A DNA stretch of 64,000 nt from an uncultured Pseudoxanthomonas sp. (GCF_946886695.1 NZ_CAMPJD010000008.1:1-64000), one strand, 5' to 3'. Shown: positions 17,689 to 26,897, numbered from the stretch's first letter. Translations and numbers: made by a program. Notes: generated from the letters alone by a model not told the origin.

Positions 17689-18695
17689 GGCGTCGGACGT
17701 CGCTTGATTCTGTTTTCCAGGGCGCTGAGTTCGGCCTCGTCGGCGGCGTCGGCCGCGCGGGCTTCCTGGTGCTTGCGTTGGGTATCGAACGCCAGCCAGC
17801 GCTCGCTGGTCTGCGCTTCCATCCGCTCGTGGCTCACGGCGCCGGCGTTGGCCAGCAGCGGAAAGCCATTGGAGGTGATGATCTGCCCCACGTTCTCCAT
17901 CCAGAAGCGCATGGGGATGTCCTGCCTGTTCTTGGCGCGCAGCTCGGCGGTTTCCAGGAAGATGACCACCAGGCGGTTGAGGGTGTCGATTTCGTCTTCG
18001 GTCAGGTAGTTCTTGGCCACCACGATGTCGTGCTTGCGCACGCGGCCGCCGCTCCAGGCCCGCAGGCCGAAGTGCGGGTCATCGGCATTGGCGCGGGCCA
18101 GGATCAGCTCCGCTGCAGTCTGCCCTGTCACGGCAAACAGCAGTAGGTTCTGCACGGTGGCGAAGAAGGTCTGGGTGGCGCGGTCGGTCTTGTCGTAGTC
18201 GATGCTCAGCGCGAACAGATCGCGCACCTTCTGGTAGAAGCGTTTCTCCGAGGCGCGGATGTCGCGGATGCGCGCCAGCATCTCGTCGAAGTGGTCCGGG
18301 CGGCCGTCCGGGTTCTTCAGGCGTTCGTCGTCCATGGCGAAGCCCTTGCGCAAGTACTCCGTCAGTACGGTGTTGGCCCAGCGGCGGAACTGCACGCCGC
18401 GCGGGGAGCGCACGCGATAGCCCACGGCCAGGATGGCGTCGAGGTTGTACAGCGTCACCGGCCGGCGCACCTCGCGCCCGCCCTCCTGGTGAACTACCGA
18501 GGATTCCTCGGTAGTTCGTTCAGGTTCCAACTCCCTGTCCGCAAAGAGGTTTTTCAGGTGCAGGCTGATGTTGTCGGGGGTGACGTCGAACAGCTCCGCC
18601 ATCTCCGCCTGGGTCAGCCAGACGGTCTGGCCGTCGGCGCGCAGCTGGATGCGGCTGTGGCCGTCCTCGGTGGTGTAGAGGATCAGGCCGCTCAT
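17685..18695 (-). CDS. RhuM-family protein
   Basis: 336 residues. The N-terminal ~140 residues match the RhuM virulence-protein family: a helix-turn-helix-like start (WLTQAEMAELFDVTPDNISL) and the segment LYNLDAILAVGYRVRSPRG. The C-terminal half is helical (FATVQNLLLFAVTGQTAAELI, then LTEDEIDTLNRLVVIFLE). RhuM proteins are often found in or beside R-M and toxin loci, but no biochemical role is established that I know of. It overlaps hsdS upstream and prrC downstream by four bases each (ATGA), so it is translated as part of the R-M operon. A regulatory or nuclease-controlling role is inference. Confidence 0.85.
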   Translation of the reverse strand: MSGLILYTTEDGHSRIQLRADGQTVWLTQAEMAELFDVTPDNISLHLKNLFADRELEPERTTEESSVVHQEGGREVRRPVTLYNLDAILAVGYRVRSPRGVQFRRWANTVLTEYLRKGFAMDDERLKNPDGRPDHFDEMLARIRDIRASEKRFYQKVRDLFALSIDYDKTDRATQTFFATVQNLLLFAVTGQTAAELILARANADDPHFGLRAWSGGRVRKHDIVVAKNYLTEDEIDTLNRLVVIFLETAELRAKNRQDIPMRFWMENVGQIITSNGFPLLANAGAVSHERMEAQTSERWLAFDTQRKHQEARAADAADEAELSALENRIKRRPTP

Positions 18696-19912
18696 GCGGT
18701 GGCGGCGTCCGGCGCGGGGAACAGCTGCTGCATCAGGCCACGCTTGTGGGTCTTGAGGGCGGCGAGTCGGTTGGATTCGGCGGTGATCTGGGTGTCGAGG
18801 GAAGATAGGCAGTCGGCGATGCGTTGCTGTTCTAGCTCAGTCGCGGGAACCGAACATTCCACGGCCTTCAGCACGTCTACGGACAACCCAGGCTGGGCTT
18901 GGCCTGTTGCGAACCGATTCAATGCCAGCTTCCCAAGTGCGTAGTAAAGCCACGGGACAACCACGCCGCGCTTTGGCGATACCACCAGCGCATGTTCCGT
19001 AGCGTAAAAATCACCCTCGGCAAATTGAACGTTTCCGCAAAGTGCCCCTTGCCGACCGATGAGCGGAAATGCCCCCGAGTGCGTGAACGAATTCGTGTAG
19101 CCACGCAAGCCATTCCCGCCGTAGCACGGAAATCTTCCATCGGCCTGCTGATCTGAAATCTCCGATGCCGATACAAACTTGCCCGCCTGCATATCGCAAA
19201 CGCGATTCAGGGCTTTCAATTCCCATTCCGGAGCGTTGCGGAACTCGGGGAAGCGGAGGCGGGGGCGGGTTTCGCCGTCGCGGGGGAAGAGTTGCTGCAT
19301 CAGACCGCGCTTGTACGCCTTCAACGCCTCCAGCTTGCGCACCTGCGCGGCAATCACCTCGTCCAGCGACGTCAGGCAGTCGGCGATCTTCTTTTGCTCG
19401 CAAGCTTCTGGAAGCGCGACGGAGAGCGCCGCAAGCTGGCGTGGATATAGATGCACCACGGTGTCGCCTTGCGCCACCTTGGCGAGCTGTCTTTTCTTCG
19501 ATCCATTTAATAGGTAGCTGAGAAATACACCATCGTGCGGCGACCTAATTACGTTCAGATCACTACCCAGCGCGATACCATCCAGCAACACGCACGAGGC
19601 CGTCGCGATGTCGTCTTTCGTCTCTCCGGATGCGGGAACAATTACGTCATTGCTACGACTGAAGAAAAGTGTCGACTCGTCGGCGTTAGTCTTTGAGAAC
19701 GCCTCGCGGATTACCTCACCGTATCGCGTGTACAGCTCACCGTACCGAATGCAATACAAAGCCCCGTCGGGATCAATTTCGGCTTTAGAGATGCCTCGCC
19801 CTTTCTCAAAGGTCGCCGCAGTTCCAAGGAGTGAAATGGGCCAAGCGCTTGTGCCCCGAAACTCCGGAAACCGCAACCTCGGTGTTGCCGTTGCTCCGCT
19901 CTGCTCCGCCAT
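18692..19912 (-). CDS. hsdS: type I restriction-modification system, specificity subunit
   Basis: 406 residues from the ATG at 19912, which overlaps the hsdR stop (TGATG); a start at 19930 would lie further inside hsdR. It has two target-recognition domains (about 8-150 and 200-350), each followed by a conserved helix with near-repeat sequence (IADCLTSLDEVIAAQVRKLE and IADCLSSLDTQITAESNRLA, both ending KRGLMQQLFP). These helices set the spacer of the bipartite recognition site. Each TRD begins with RLRFPEFR. Recognition sequence unknown. Both halves look intact. Confidence 0.95.
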   Translation of the reverse strand: MAEQSGATATPRLRFPEFRGTSAWPISLLGTAATFEKGRGISKAEIDPDGALYCIRYGELYTRYGEVIREAFSKTNADESTLFFSRSNDVIVPASGETKDDIATASCVLLDGIALGSDLNVIRSPHDGVFLSYLLNGSKKRQLAKVAQGDTVVHLYPRQLAALSVALPEACEQKKIADCLTSLDEVIAAQVRKLEALKAYKRGLMQQLFPRDGETRPRLRFPEFRNAPEWELKALNRVCDMQAGKFVSASEISDQQADGRFPCYGGNGLRGYTNSFTHSGAFPLIGRQGALCGNVQFAEGDFYATEHALVVSPKRGVVVPWLYYALGKLALNRFATGQAQPGLSVDVLKAVECSVPATELEQQRIADCLSSLDTQITAESNRLAALKTHKRGLMQQLFPAPDAATA

Positions 19913-22900
19913 CACCGCGACTCCTCCCACGCCTTCAATCCGGCAATCTCCCGCCCACCTGCCCGCTTGCGCAGCAGCGTCCCCAGATCAGCCATCAGCG
20001 CCTCCTCCTTTTTCGCCCGCGCCTTCCAGCCCAGCTCCAGCGGCGCCAGCAATTCTGTAAGTGCCTCGCCATCCAGAATGCGGCGGGCCAGTACGGCCTC
20101 CACAAAGGCCTGCAAGCGGACGACCGGCAGGCCATGTGCGTCTGCCACCGACGCCAGCGCGCGGGCGGCCTTATCCTGCTTGAAGGCCTCGTAGCCCGCA
20201 CGAATGGCGGCCTCGTCCAGGCCGGCCCCGGCCTTCAGGCCGCGCACGTACTCACTGATCTCCTCGCGCTCGTCCATGAACTTCGCATCGCCGGCAATCA
20301 GACCGATCAACTGCTCCCGGCTCATGCTGGCCTTGCCGGCCGGCTGCAGCGAAATGTCCGCCGCCAGCTTCATGATGTAGTCGTAGTCGATGGTGGCGGA
20401 GGCAAACAGCACGAACTCGAAATCGAGCTGGTCGACCGCCTCGTCCTTCTTGCCGCCCGGCGTGGCCTGCTGCGCACGCAGGCGCTGCGCCGTTTCCAGA
20501 TACGCACCCCGGAACGCATTCAACTCGTCGCGCGGCAATACCTGCTCGATCTCCTGTGCCTGCTCCGGCGTGAGGTCGGTGTACTGACCCAGCTGCACGG
20601 CCAGCTTCTGGACCTGCTTGAAGCGCTCGACGAAGCCGGCGCGGGCGGCATCGCCCTTGAGGTTGGCGATATCGGCCGGCGTGCCGCTCACGCCCTGCGA
20701 GGCCATGAAGCGGTCCAACTGATCGCGCGCTTCTTTCAGCTTCTCGATCACGACAGGCGCGGTGTCCACCAGCCAGATGGTGCGTGCCTTCTCCACAGAG
20801 ACCCCAGAGAACAGGGCGATAGCCGCATCCACACTGTCCTTCTGACCCCTGAAATCAAGGATGTTGCCGTAGGGCTTGGTGTCGTTGAGCACGCGGTTGG
20901 TGCGGCTGAACGCCTGGATCAGGCCATGATGCTTAAGGTTCTTGTCCACGTACAGCGTATTGAGGTACTTGCTGTCGAAGCCGGTCAGCAGCATGTCCAC
21001 CACGATCACGATGTCCAGCTTCTCCCTGCCCTTCATCGGCAGGTCCGCATTGGGGAACTGCTGGTCCTTGATGCGCTGCTGCACATCCTGGTAGTAGCCG
21101 TCAAACTCCTCAATACGGTGGTTGCTTCCGAAGGCCGCGTTGTAGTCGGCGATGATCGCCGCCAGCGCCGCCTTCTTCTCCTCAGGGTTCTTCTTGTTGT
21201 CGGCCTGCTCCTGCGGCAGGTCTTCCTGCAGCTGGCGGACATCCGCGCTCACCTCGCTGGGCGGGGAGAACACGGCAGCGATGTTGAGCGGCTGCCAGCC
21301 CGGCTCGGCCTGCTGCTTATGGGCTTGCGCAGCCTTGAACAGCCCGTAGTACTCGATGGCATCGTTGATGGACGACGTCGCCAGGATGGCATTGAAGCGC
21401 CGGCCACCGGTGGCGGCGTCATGCTTGGCCAGGATGGCATCAACCACGGCGCGCTTTGCCAGGGTTTCTCCCGGCTTGGGCGCCTGCTTCCCGTCGGGCT
21501 TGTAGTACTCGACGTGGAAGCGCAGGACGTTCCGATCCTCGATGGCGTGGGTGATGGTGTATTCGTGCAGGGACTGCTGGAACAGGTCTTCGGTAGTCTT
21601 GAGCGTCTGCTCGTCGCCCTCGATGCGCTTGTACCTTGAGTTCGGCTCGAAAATTGGCGTACCAGTGAACCCGAACAATTGGGCCTTGGGGAAGAAGTCC
21701 CTGATGGCCTGGTGGTTGTCGCCGAACTGCGAGCGATGACACTCGTCGAAGATGAAGACCATGCGCTTGTCACGCAGCGCTTCCAACTGCTCGGCATGCG
21801 TGGCCAAGCCGCGCTTCTCGCGGCTCTGGTTGCGCGTGCTGCCGCCGTCCAGTGCTAGGCCCAGCTTCTGGATGGTGCAGACGATCACCTTGTCAGCGGC
21901 ATCGTCGGACAACATGCGCCGCACCAGCGCGCCGGTGTTGGTGTTTTCCTCGACACAGCCTTCCTGGAAGCGGTTGAACTCCTCGCGGGTCTGGCGATCC
22001 AGATCCTTGCGATCGACCACGAACAGGCACTTCTCGATGGCCGGATTGGCCTTGAGCAGGGTGGACGCCTTGAAGCTGGTCAGCGTCTTGCCGCTGCCGG
22101 TGGTGTGCCAGACATAGCCATTGCCCAGGTTCTTGTCGATGCACTCGACGATGTTCCTGACGGCGTAGATCTGGTACGGGCGCATCATCAACAGCTTCTG
22201 CTCGCTGGCCACCAGCACCATGTACTTGCTGATCATCTGGCCCAGCGTGCACTTGGGCAGGAAAGCATCGGCGAAGGCATCCAGACCGCTGATCTTGGCG
22301 TTGTCCGGCGTGGCGTACTGGTAGATGGGCAGGAAGCGCTCATCCGCATTGAAAGCGAAATGGCGCGCGTTGTTGTTGGCGAAGTAATACGTCGCGTCGC
22401 GGTTGCTGACGATGAACAACTGGATGAAGCACAACAGCGTGCGGGTGTACCCGTTGCCTGGGTCGTTCTTGTATTCGACGATCTGCTGGATGGCGCGGCG
22501 CGGGTTGATGCCCAGCGTCTTGAGCTCGATCTGCACCGCGGGGACGCCATTGATCAACAGCAGCACGTCGTACTTGTGGTAGCTGTAGTCCGTGTTGATC
22601 CGGAACTGGCTGGCGACCTCGAACGTGTTCTTGCACCAGTCATTGATGTTGACCAGCGTGTAGTTCAGCGGCGTACCGTCATCACGCGTGAAGGCGTTGC
22701 GGTTCCTGAGCGTATGCGCAGCGGCGAACACGTCCGCGGTGACGATCTCGCCCAGCAAACGCGAGAACTCGCCGTCCGTGAGCTTGACCTGGTTCAACGC
22801 CTCGAAATGCTGGCGGAAATTCCGCTCGAGTGCTGCACGGTCACGAAGATCGGGCCGGATCTCGTACTTGAGATCGCCCAGCTTGGCGATGAGCTCCTGC

Positions 22901-22926
22901 TCGATATTGCTTTCCCTGATATGCAC
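19912..22926 (-). CDS. hsdR: type I restriction-modification system, restriction subunit
   Basis: 1004 residues from the GTG at 22926 (GGGGGCG upstream), giving the family-typical start VHIRESNIEQELI. The frame stays open to an ATG at 23052 but the extra 42 residues do not resemble HsdR. The N-terminal PD-(D/E)xK nuclease shows YDVLLLINGVPAVQIELKT (about 118-136). The motor domains have Walker A TTGSGKT (about 275), DEAD-type FIFDECHRSQFG (about 390) and GFTGTP. It translocates and cuts unmethylated DNA as part of the HsdR2M2S1 complex. It is the first gene of the operon. Intact, so restriction is probably active. Confidence 0.95.
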   Translation of the reverse strand: MHIRESNIEQELIAKLGDLKYEIRPDLRDRAALERNFRQHFEALNQVKLTDGEFSRLLGEIVTADVFAAAHTLRNRNAFTRDDGTPLNYTLVNINDWCKNTFEVASQFRINTDYSYHKYDVLLLINGVPAVQIELKTLGINPRRAIQQIVEYKNDPGNGYTRTLLCFIQLFIVSNRDATYYFANNNARHFAFNADERFLPIYQYATPDNAKISGLDAFADAFLPKCTLGQMISKYMVLVASEQKLLMMRPYQIYAVRNIVECIDKNLGNGYVWHTTGSGKTLTSFKASTLLKANPAIEKCLFVVDRKDLDRQTREEFNRFQEGCVEENTNTGALVRRMLSDDAADKVIVCTIQKLGLALDGGSTRNQSREKRGLATHAEQLEALRDKRMVFIFDECHRSQFGDNHQAIRDFFPKAQLFGFTGTPIFEPNSRYKRIEGDEQTLKTTEDLFQQSLHEYTITHAIEDRNVLRFHVEYYKPDGKQAPKPGETLAKRAVVDAILAKHDAATGGRRFNAILATSSINDAIEYYGLFKAAQAHKQQAEPGWQPLNIAAVFSPPSEVSADVRQLQEDLPQEQADNKKNPEEKKAALAAIIADYNAAFGSNHRIEEFDGYYQDVQQRIKDQQFPNADLPMKGREKLDIVIVVDMLLTGFDSKYLNTLYVDKNLKHHGLIQAFSRTNRVLNDTKPYGNILDFRGQKDSVDAAIALFSGVSVEKARTIWLVDTAPVVIEKLKEARDQLDRFMASQGVSGTPADIANLKGDAARAGFVERFKQVQKLAVQLGQYTDLTPEQAQEIEQVLPRDELNAFRGAYLETAQRLRAQQATPGGKKDEAVDQLDFEFVLFASATIDYDYIMKLAADISLQPAGKASMSREQLIGLIAGDAKFMDEREEISEYVRGLKAGAGLDEAAIRAGYEAFKQDKAARALASVADAHGLPVVRLQAFVEAVLARRILDGEALTELLAPLELGWKARAKKEEALMADLGTLLRKRAGGREIAGLKAWEESR

Positions 22927-23064
22927 TGACGCCCCCGGATCCGCTGCGAAGTCCCACTGGGCGCACCCGCTGTGCGCACCAGCTGGCAAGTCTAGCGACT
23001 GCCCGGACAGGAAACGACCCGCAACGGTGTCCGCCAGCCGCGTGACCGGCAACGTTGCGCTGGG
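22927..23064 (-). promoter_or_regulatory. probable promoter region of the R-M operon
   Basis: 138 bases between the preceding small gene (stop at 23065) and the preferred hsdR start, the only sizeable gap upstream of the five-gene operon. I could not identify reliable -35/-10 or operator sequences. If hsdR starts at 23052 instead, the gap shrinks to 12 bases and the operon would be read from further upstream. Confidence 0.35.
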
Positions 23065-23370
23065 CTAATCCCTCAACACCAACGCCGGATTCTCATCAAT
23101 CGTCCCATTCTCGTTGACCACCACGTAGCGATCCCCCTCACGGTTGAACAGCACGGGGATGGGCGTCTTGAACAGCGGGCGGCGGACGAACTTCAGGCGC
23201 CAGTGGAAGGTTTCCATGGTGTGGATGGTGGCCTGCTGTTGCGGGGTGAGGCCGGCCAGCAGCGTGGCGTCGTCCATCTTCGGCGCGCCCTTGCGGCGCT
23301 CCGGCGTACGGGGAGAGGTGCCCGGGGCGTCCGGGTCGGGCGTGTCGCGGGGGCGATGGGGATCCGTCAT
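23065..23370 (-). CDS. hypothetical protein, paralogue of 23672-23992
   Basis: 101 residues with AGGAG upstream of the ATG. A disordered Pro/Arg-rich N-terminus (1-35) precedes a conserved module, about 40-100: LTPQQQATIHTMETFHWRLK, then FVRRPLFKTPIPVLFNRE and a beta-rich end VVVNENGTIDENPALVLR. The same module occurs in the neighbouring gene at 23672-23992, so the two arose by duplication. The family is unknown to me. Short length and lack of a signal peptide suggest a cytosolic protein. Confidence 0.7.
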   Translation of the reverse strand: MTDPHRPRDTPDPDAPGTSPRTPERRKGAPKMDDATLLAGLTPQQQATIHTMETFHWRLKFVRRPLFKTPIPVLFNREGDRYVVVNENGTIDENPALVLRD

Positions 23371-23671
23371 CCGGTCGGGGGCTCCTGATGGCGTGGAACG
23401 GGAACGAGGCTGCCGCTGTGGTGGCAGCTTTACCTTCTATCGGCCGGGCTCAAGGGAACGTGAGGACCGCCTGGATGCGGGGTGGATTGGTTCAGGTGGT
23501 GCTGACGGCGTGCGGCGAAGAGCGGCCCCTCATCCGCCTTCGGCACCCACCCCGGCCGGGCGAAGCACGCCCGGCGTTCCGACGATCGCGCGGCATGCCG
23601 CGCAAGCAGATCGTCTTCACCCCCGCTGGCGGGGAGAAGGAACAGCGCGGGAGAAGGGAAAGCACCGCGCG
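23371..23671. other. intergenic region between the two paralogous genes
   Basis: 301 bases, mostly occupied by an interrupted copy of the dispersed palindromic element (23526-23643). The part nearer 23371 should include the leader of the 23065-23370 gene. No coding region recognised. Confidence 0.5.
23526..23643. repeat. dispersed palindromic element, interrupted copy
   Basis: The left part (CCCCTCATCCGCCTTCGGCA, 23526-23545) and the right part (CCCCGCTGGCGGGGAGAAGG, ending 23643) match the ends of the intact element at 24157-24202. They are separated by about 75 bases containing two further small palindromes (GCCGGGCGAAGCACGCCCGGC and GCGCGGCATGCCGCGC). Confidence 0.7.
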
Positions 23672-23992
23672 TCAGGCGCGCAAGACGAGCGTGGGGGTTT
23701 CGTTGAGGGTGCCGTCTTCTTCGATCACCACATGACGCGTTGCGTCACGGTCGAACAACACCGGGATGGGCGCGCAGAACAGCGGACGGCGCACGAAGGC
23801 CAGGCGCCACTGGAAGATTTCCAGCGCTTCCAGCGTCATCAACTGCGCGGGCGTGAGGCCCATGCGCAGCGCGGCGGCATCCTGCGCCGCGGTGGACGTG
23901 CGGCGCTCGGGCGCGCGCGGAGCCGCCGCCTTGGGGGCGGAGGCCTGCCAGGGGCCATTGATGACGGAGGCGTGGGCGGCGTTGCGATGCAT
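23672..23992 (-). CDS. hypothetical protein, paralogue of 23065-23370
   Basis: 106 residues from the ATG at 23992 (TTGGAG upstream; a start at 24019 is less supported). The C-terminal ~62 residues (LTPAQLMTLEALEIFQWRLA, FVRRPLFCAPIPVLFDRD, VVIEEDGTLNETPTLVLR) align without gaps to the neighbouring paralogue. The N-terminal Ala/Pro-rich part does not. Function unknown. It lies between purA and the R-M operon, on the same strand as both. Confidence 0.7.
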   Translation of the reverse strand: MHRNAAHASVINGPWQASAPKAAAPRAPERRTSTAAQDAAALRMGLTPAQLMTLEALEIFQWRLAFVRRPLFCAPIPVLFDRDATRHVVIEEDGTLNETPTLVLRA

Positions 23993-24106
23993 GGGGGCTC
24001 CAACAATTTCGGGTGACATCTGTTGCTACTAACGGCCACGGGCGGCCGCTATTTAGGGTGGTGATGACCTTGCAAGGCGTGTGCCGGAATGTGGGCGCGC
24101 AAGAAA

Positions 24107-24130
24107 AAAGCCCCGCGTTAGCGGGGCTTT
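24107..24130 (-). terminator. intrinsic terminator of purA
   Basis: Perfect 10-bp stem (24107-24116 with 24121-24130, AAAGCCCCGC/GCGGGGCTTT) with a GTTA loop. On the minus strand it is followed by six T. It lies about 115 bases past the purA stop, beyond a palindromic element. Confidence 0.85.
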
Positions 24131-24156
24131 CCTGGTGGGGTGATGGATCGCGCTCG

Positions 24157-24202
24157 CCCCTCATCCGCCTTCGGCACCTTCTCCCCGCTTGCGGGGAGAA
24201 GG
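24157..24202. repeat. dispersed palindromic element (CCCCTCATCCG...GGGGAGAAGG)
   Basis: 46-base copy: CCCCTCATCCGCCTTCGGCA, then CCTTCTCCCCGC, TT, GCGGGGAGAAGG. The right half is a strong hairpin (CCTTCTCCCCGC with GCGGGGAGAAGG). A second half-element (CCCCGC/GCGGGG, 24214-24227) follows directly. Located between the purA stop and its terminator, so it is probably transcribed. Confidence 0.8.
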
Positions 24203-24243
24203 AGAAGCGTGCGCCCCGCTTGCGGGGAGAAGGGAAAAGCGAC

Positions 24244-25719
<1,476 letters not shown>

Positions 25720-25786
25720 TTAGGGGGACGGGGGCTACCCTGCCGGGGGGCCCGCGCTGCGGGTTCAGGCATCGCGCGAAGAGCGG

Positions 25787-25834
25787 CCCCTCATCCGGCC
25801 TTCGGCCACCTTCTCCCCGCAGGCGGGGAGAAGG
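25787..25834. repeat. dispersed palindromic element, copy
   Basis: 48-base copy with the left part CCCCTCATCCGGCCTTCGGC and the right hairpin CCTTCTCCCCGC/GCGGGGAGAAGG. In direct repeat with 25868-25915. Confidence 0.8.
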
Positions 25835-25867
25835 ATGCAAGCGCGTGAAGGTCCGCGCGAAGAGCAG

Positions 25868-25915
25868 CCCCTCATCCGGCCTTCGGCCACCTTCTCCCCG
25901 CGGGCGGGGAGAAGG
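25868..25915. repeat. dispersed palindromic element, copy
   Basis: 48-base copy, nearly identical to 25787-25834 and in the same orientation, exactly 81 bases further on. The flanking GCGCGAAGAGC is also duplicated, so this pair looks like a local tandem duplication. Confidence 0.8.
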
Positions 25916-25959
25916 AAGAATCGTGGCCGCCCTGTTCCATGCGCGAGCACATGCTTCTC

Positions 25960-26031
25960 CTTCTTCCCGTACAACGGGGAGAAGGTGCCCGGAGAGCCTG
26001 CCCCGTACTCGATACGGGGGCGGATGAGGGG
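25960..26031. repeat. dispersed palindromic element, inverted and expanded copy
   Basis: Inverted relative to the two preceding copies (hairpin part first, GGCGGATGAGGGG last). About 30 extra bases lie between GAAGGTGCC and GGCGGATGAG, and they include a small palindrome around CCCCGTACTCGATACGGGG. Confidence 0.7.
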
Positions 26032-26119
26032 CGCTTTCCGATCCGCCAATAAAGAGCTTTCCGATGGCATGACGGACGCGCCAAGCTCCACGCTGCCCTC
26101 CGAGCAACGAGGGGACACC

Positions 26120-26518
26120 ATGCGCGGGAGAACGAATCATGGCCGCGAAAGACAGCTACGACGCGACCAGACCGACGCCGAACGCGTGCTGTGGCAGCAC
26201 CTGCGTGACCGGCGCCTGCTGGGGTGGAAGTTCCGGCGGCAGCACAGGATTGGGCTGTACTTCGCGGACTTCGCTTGCGTGGAAGCCATGCTGGTGGTGG
26301 AGCTGGATGGCAGCCAGCATTTGACCCAACAGCGTCACGACGACGCACGCACGAGCTTCCTGGAAACGCAGGGGTTCCGGGTGCTGAGGTTCTGGAACGA
26401 CGACGTGCTGCGCGACACGGACGCGGTACTGGCCACAATCGCCACCGCGCTCGCCCCTCATCCGCCCTTCGGGCACCTTCTCCCCGCAGGCGGGGAGAAG
26501 GAAAAAGCGAAGCCGTGA
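26120..26518 (+). CDS. DUF559 (Vsr-like fold) endonuclease-domain protein
   Basis: 132 residues from the ATG at 26120 (GAGGGG upstream). Residues ~8-108 are a DUF559 domain: QTDAERVLWQHLRDRRLLGW, RRQHRIGLYFADFAC, then VVELDGSQH and GFRVLRFWNDDVL. The Asp/Glu residues (FADFAC, VVELDG) match the restriction-endonuclease-like fold of this family, related to very-short-patch repair nucleases. Activity and substrate are not established for DUF559. The last ~20 residues (PHPPFGHLLPAGGEKEKAKP) are translated from a copy of the dispersed palindromic element, which supplies the stop region. It lies on the opposite strand to purA and the hfl genes, flanked on both sides by palindromes, which suggests mobility or capture. 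Confidence 0.85.
   Translation: MRGRTNHGRERQLRRDQTDAERVLWQHLRDRRLLGWKFRRQHRIGLYFADFACVEAMLVVELDGSQHLTQQRHDDARTSFLETQGFRVLRFWNDDVLRDTDAVLATIATALAPHPPFGHLLPAGGEKEKAKP
26454..26501. repeat. dispersed palindromic element inside the DUF559 gene end
   Basis: 48-base copy (CCCCTCATCCGCCCTTCGGG, then CCTTCTCCCCGC/GCGGGGAGAAGG). It forms the 3' end of the DUF559 coding sequence and encodes its non-conserved tail. Confidence 0.8.
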
Positions 26519-26524
26519 TTGCCC

Positions 26525-26571
26525 CCTTCTCCCTGCGAAGCGGGGAGAAGGTGCCGAAGGCGGATGAGGGG
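26525..26571. repeat. dispersed palindromic element, inverted copy
   Basis: Inverted relative to 26454-26501, which is only 23 bases away, so the two copies together could form one long cruciform immediately past the DUF559 stop. It could act as a bidirectional end-of-transcript structure for the convergent DUF559 and DUF2065 genes. Confidence 0.8.
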
Positions 26572-26616
26572 CGCTTTCCCATCCGCTGACGCGAACCCCA
26601 AGCCGCAAGCGACTCC

Positions 26617-26802
26617 TCAGCGCTTCAACACCCACAGGAACGTCAGCCCGAAGATCAGGATGAAGCCGCCGACCGCGCGCACCTGGCCATCGGACATCTG
26701 CAGCAGTTGCAGCACGGCGCGCTTCCACCCGGCAGGAATGGCGAACAGCACCAGGCCTTCGAGGATGACGACGAGGCACAGGGCGGACCAGAGGTCGGAC
26801 AT
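26617..26802 (-). CDS. DUF2065 inner-membrane protein
   Basis: 61 residues with two hydrophobic helices (about 5-24 and 41-58), matching the small DUF2065 family (WSALCLVVILEGLVLFAIP). Genes of this family regularly lie between hflC and purA in proteobacteria, as here. No function is established. It follows hflC on the same strand with a hairpin between them. Confidence 0.85.
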   Translation of the reverse strand: MSDLWSALCLVVILEGLVLFAIPAGWKRAVLQLLQMSDGQVRAVGGFILIFGLTFLWVLKR

Positions 26803-26863
26803 GGACGGATTCCCGGCCCCGCGACCACGCCGCAGGGCGATGAAAGACGGAGGGCTGAAACGG

Positions 26864-26889
26864 CACCGGCCGCCCTGGGGCGGCCGGTG
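26864..26889 (-). terminator. GC-rich hairpin between hflC and the DUF2065 gene
   Basis: 11-bp stem (26864-26874 with 26879-26889, CACCGGCCGCC/GGCGGCCGGTG), 4-base loop, starting 9 bases after the hflC stop at 26898. There is no T-run, so it may stabilise the hflKC mRNA end or attenuate rather than fully terminate. Confidence 0.5.
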
Positions 26890-26897
26890 GAGGAGGC

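Noticed and set aside
22927..23052. 42-residue N-terminal extension of hsdR
   Set aside because: It has no resemblance to HsdR. The GTG at 22926 gives the family-typical IRESNIEQ start. Kept as an alternative because an ATG exists at 23052.
24116..24232. Coding sequence around the purA terminator
   Set aside because: Open frames here are short and consist of terminator and palindrome sequence only.
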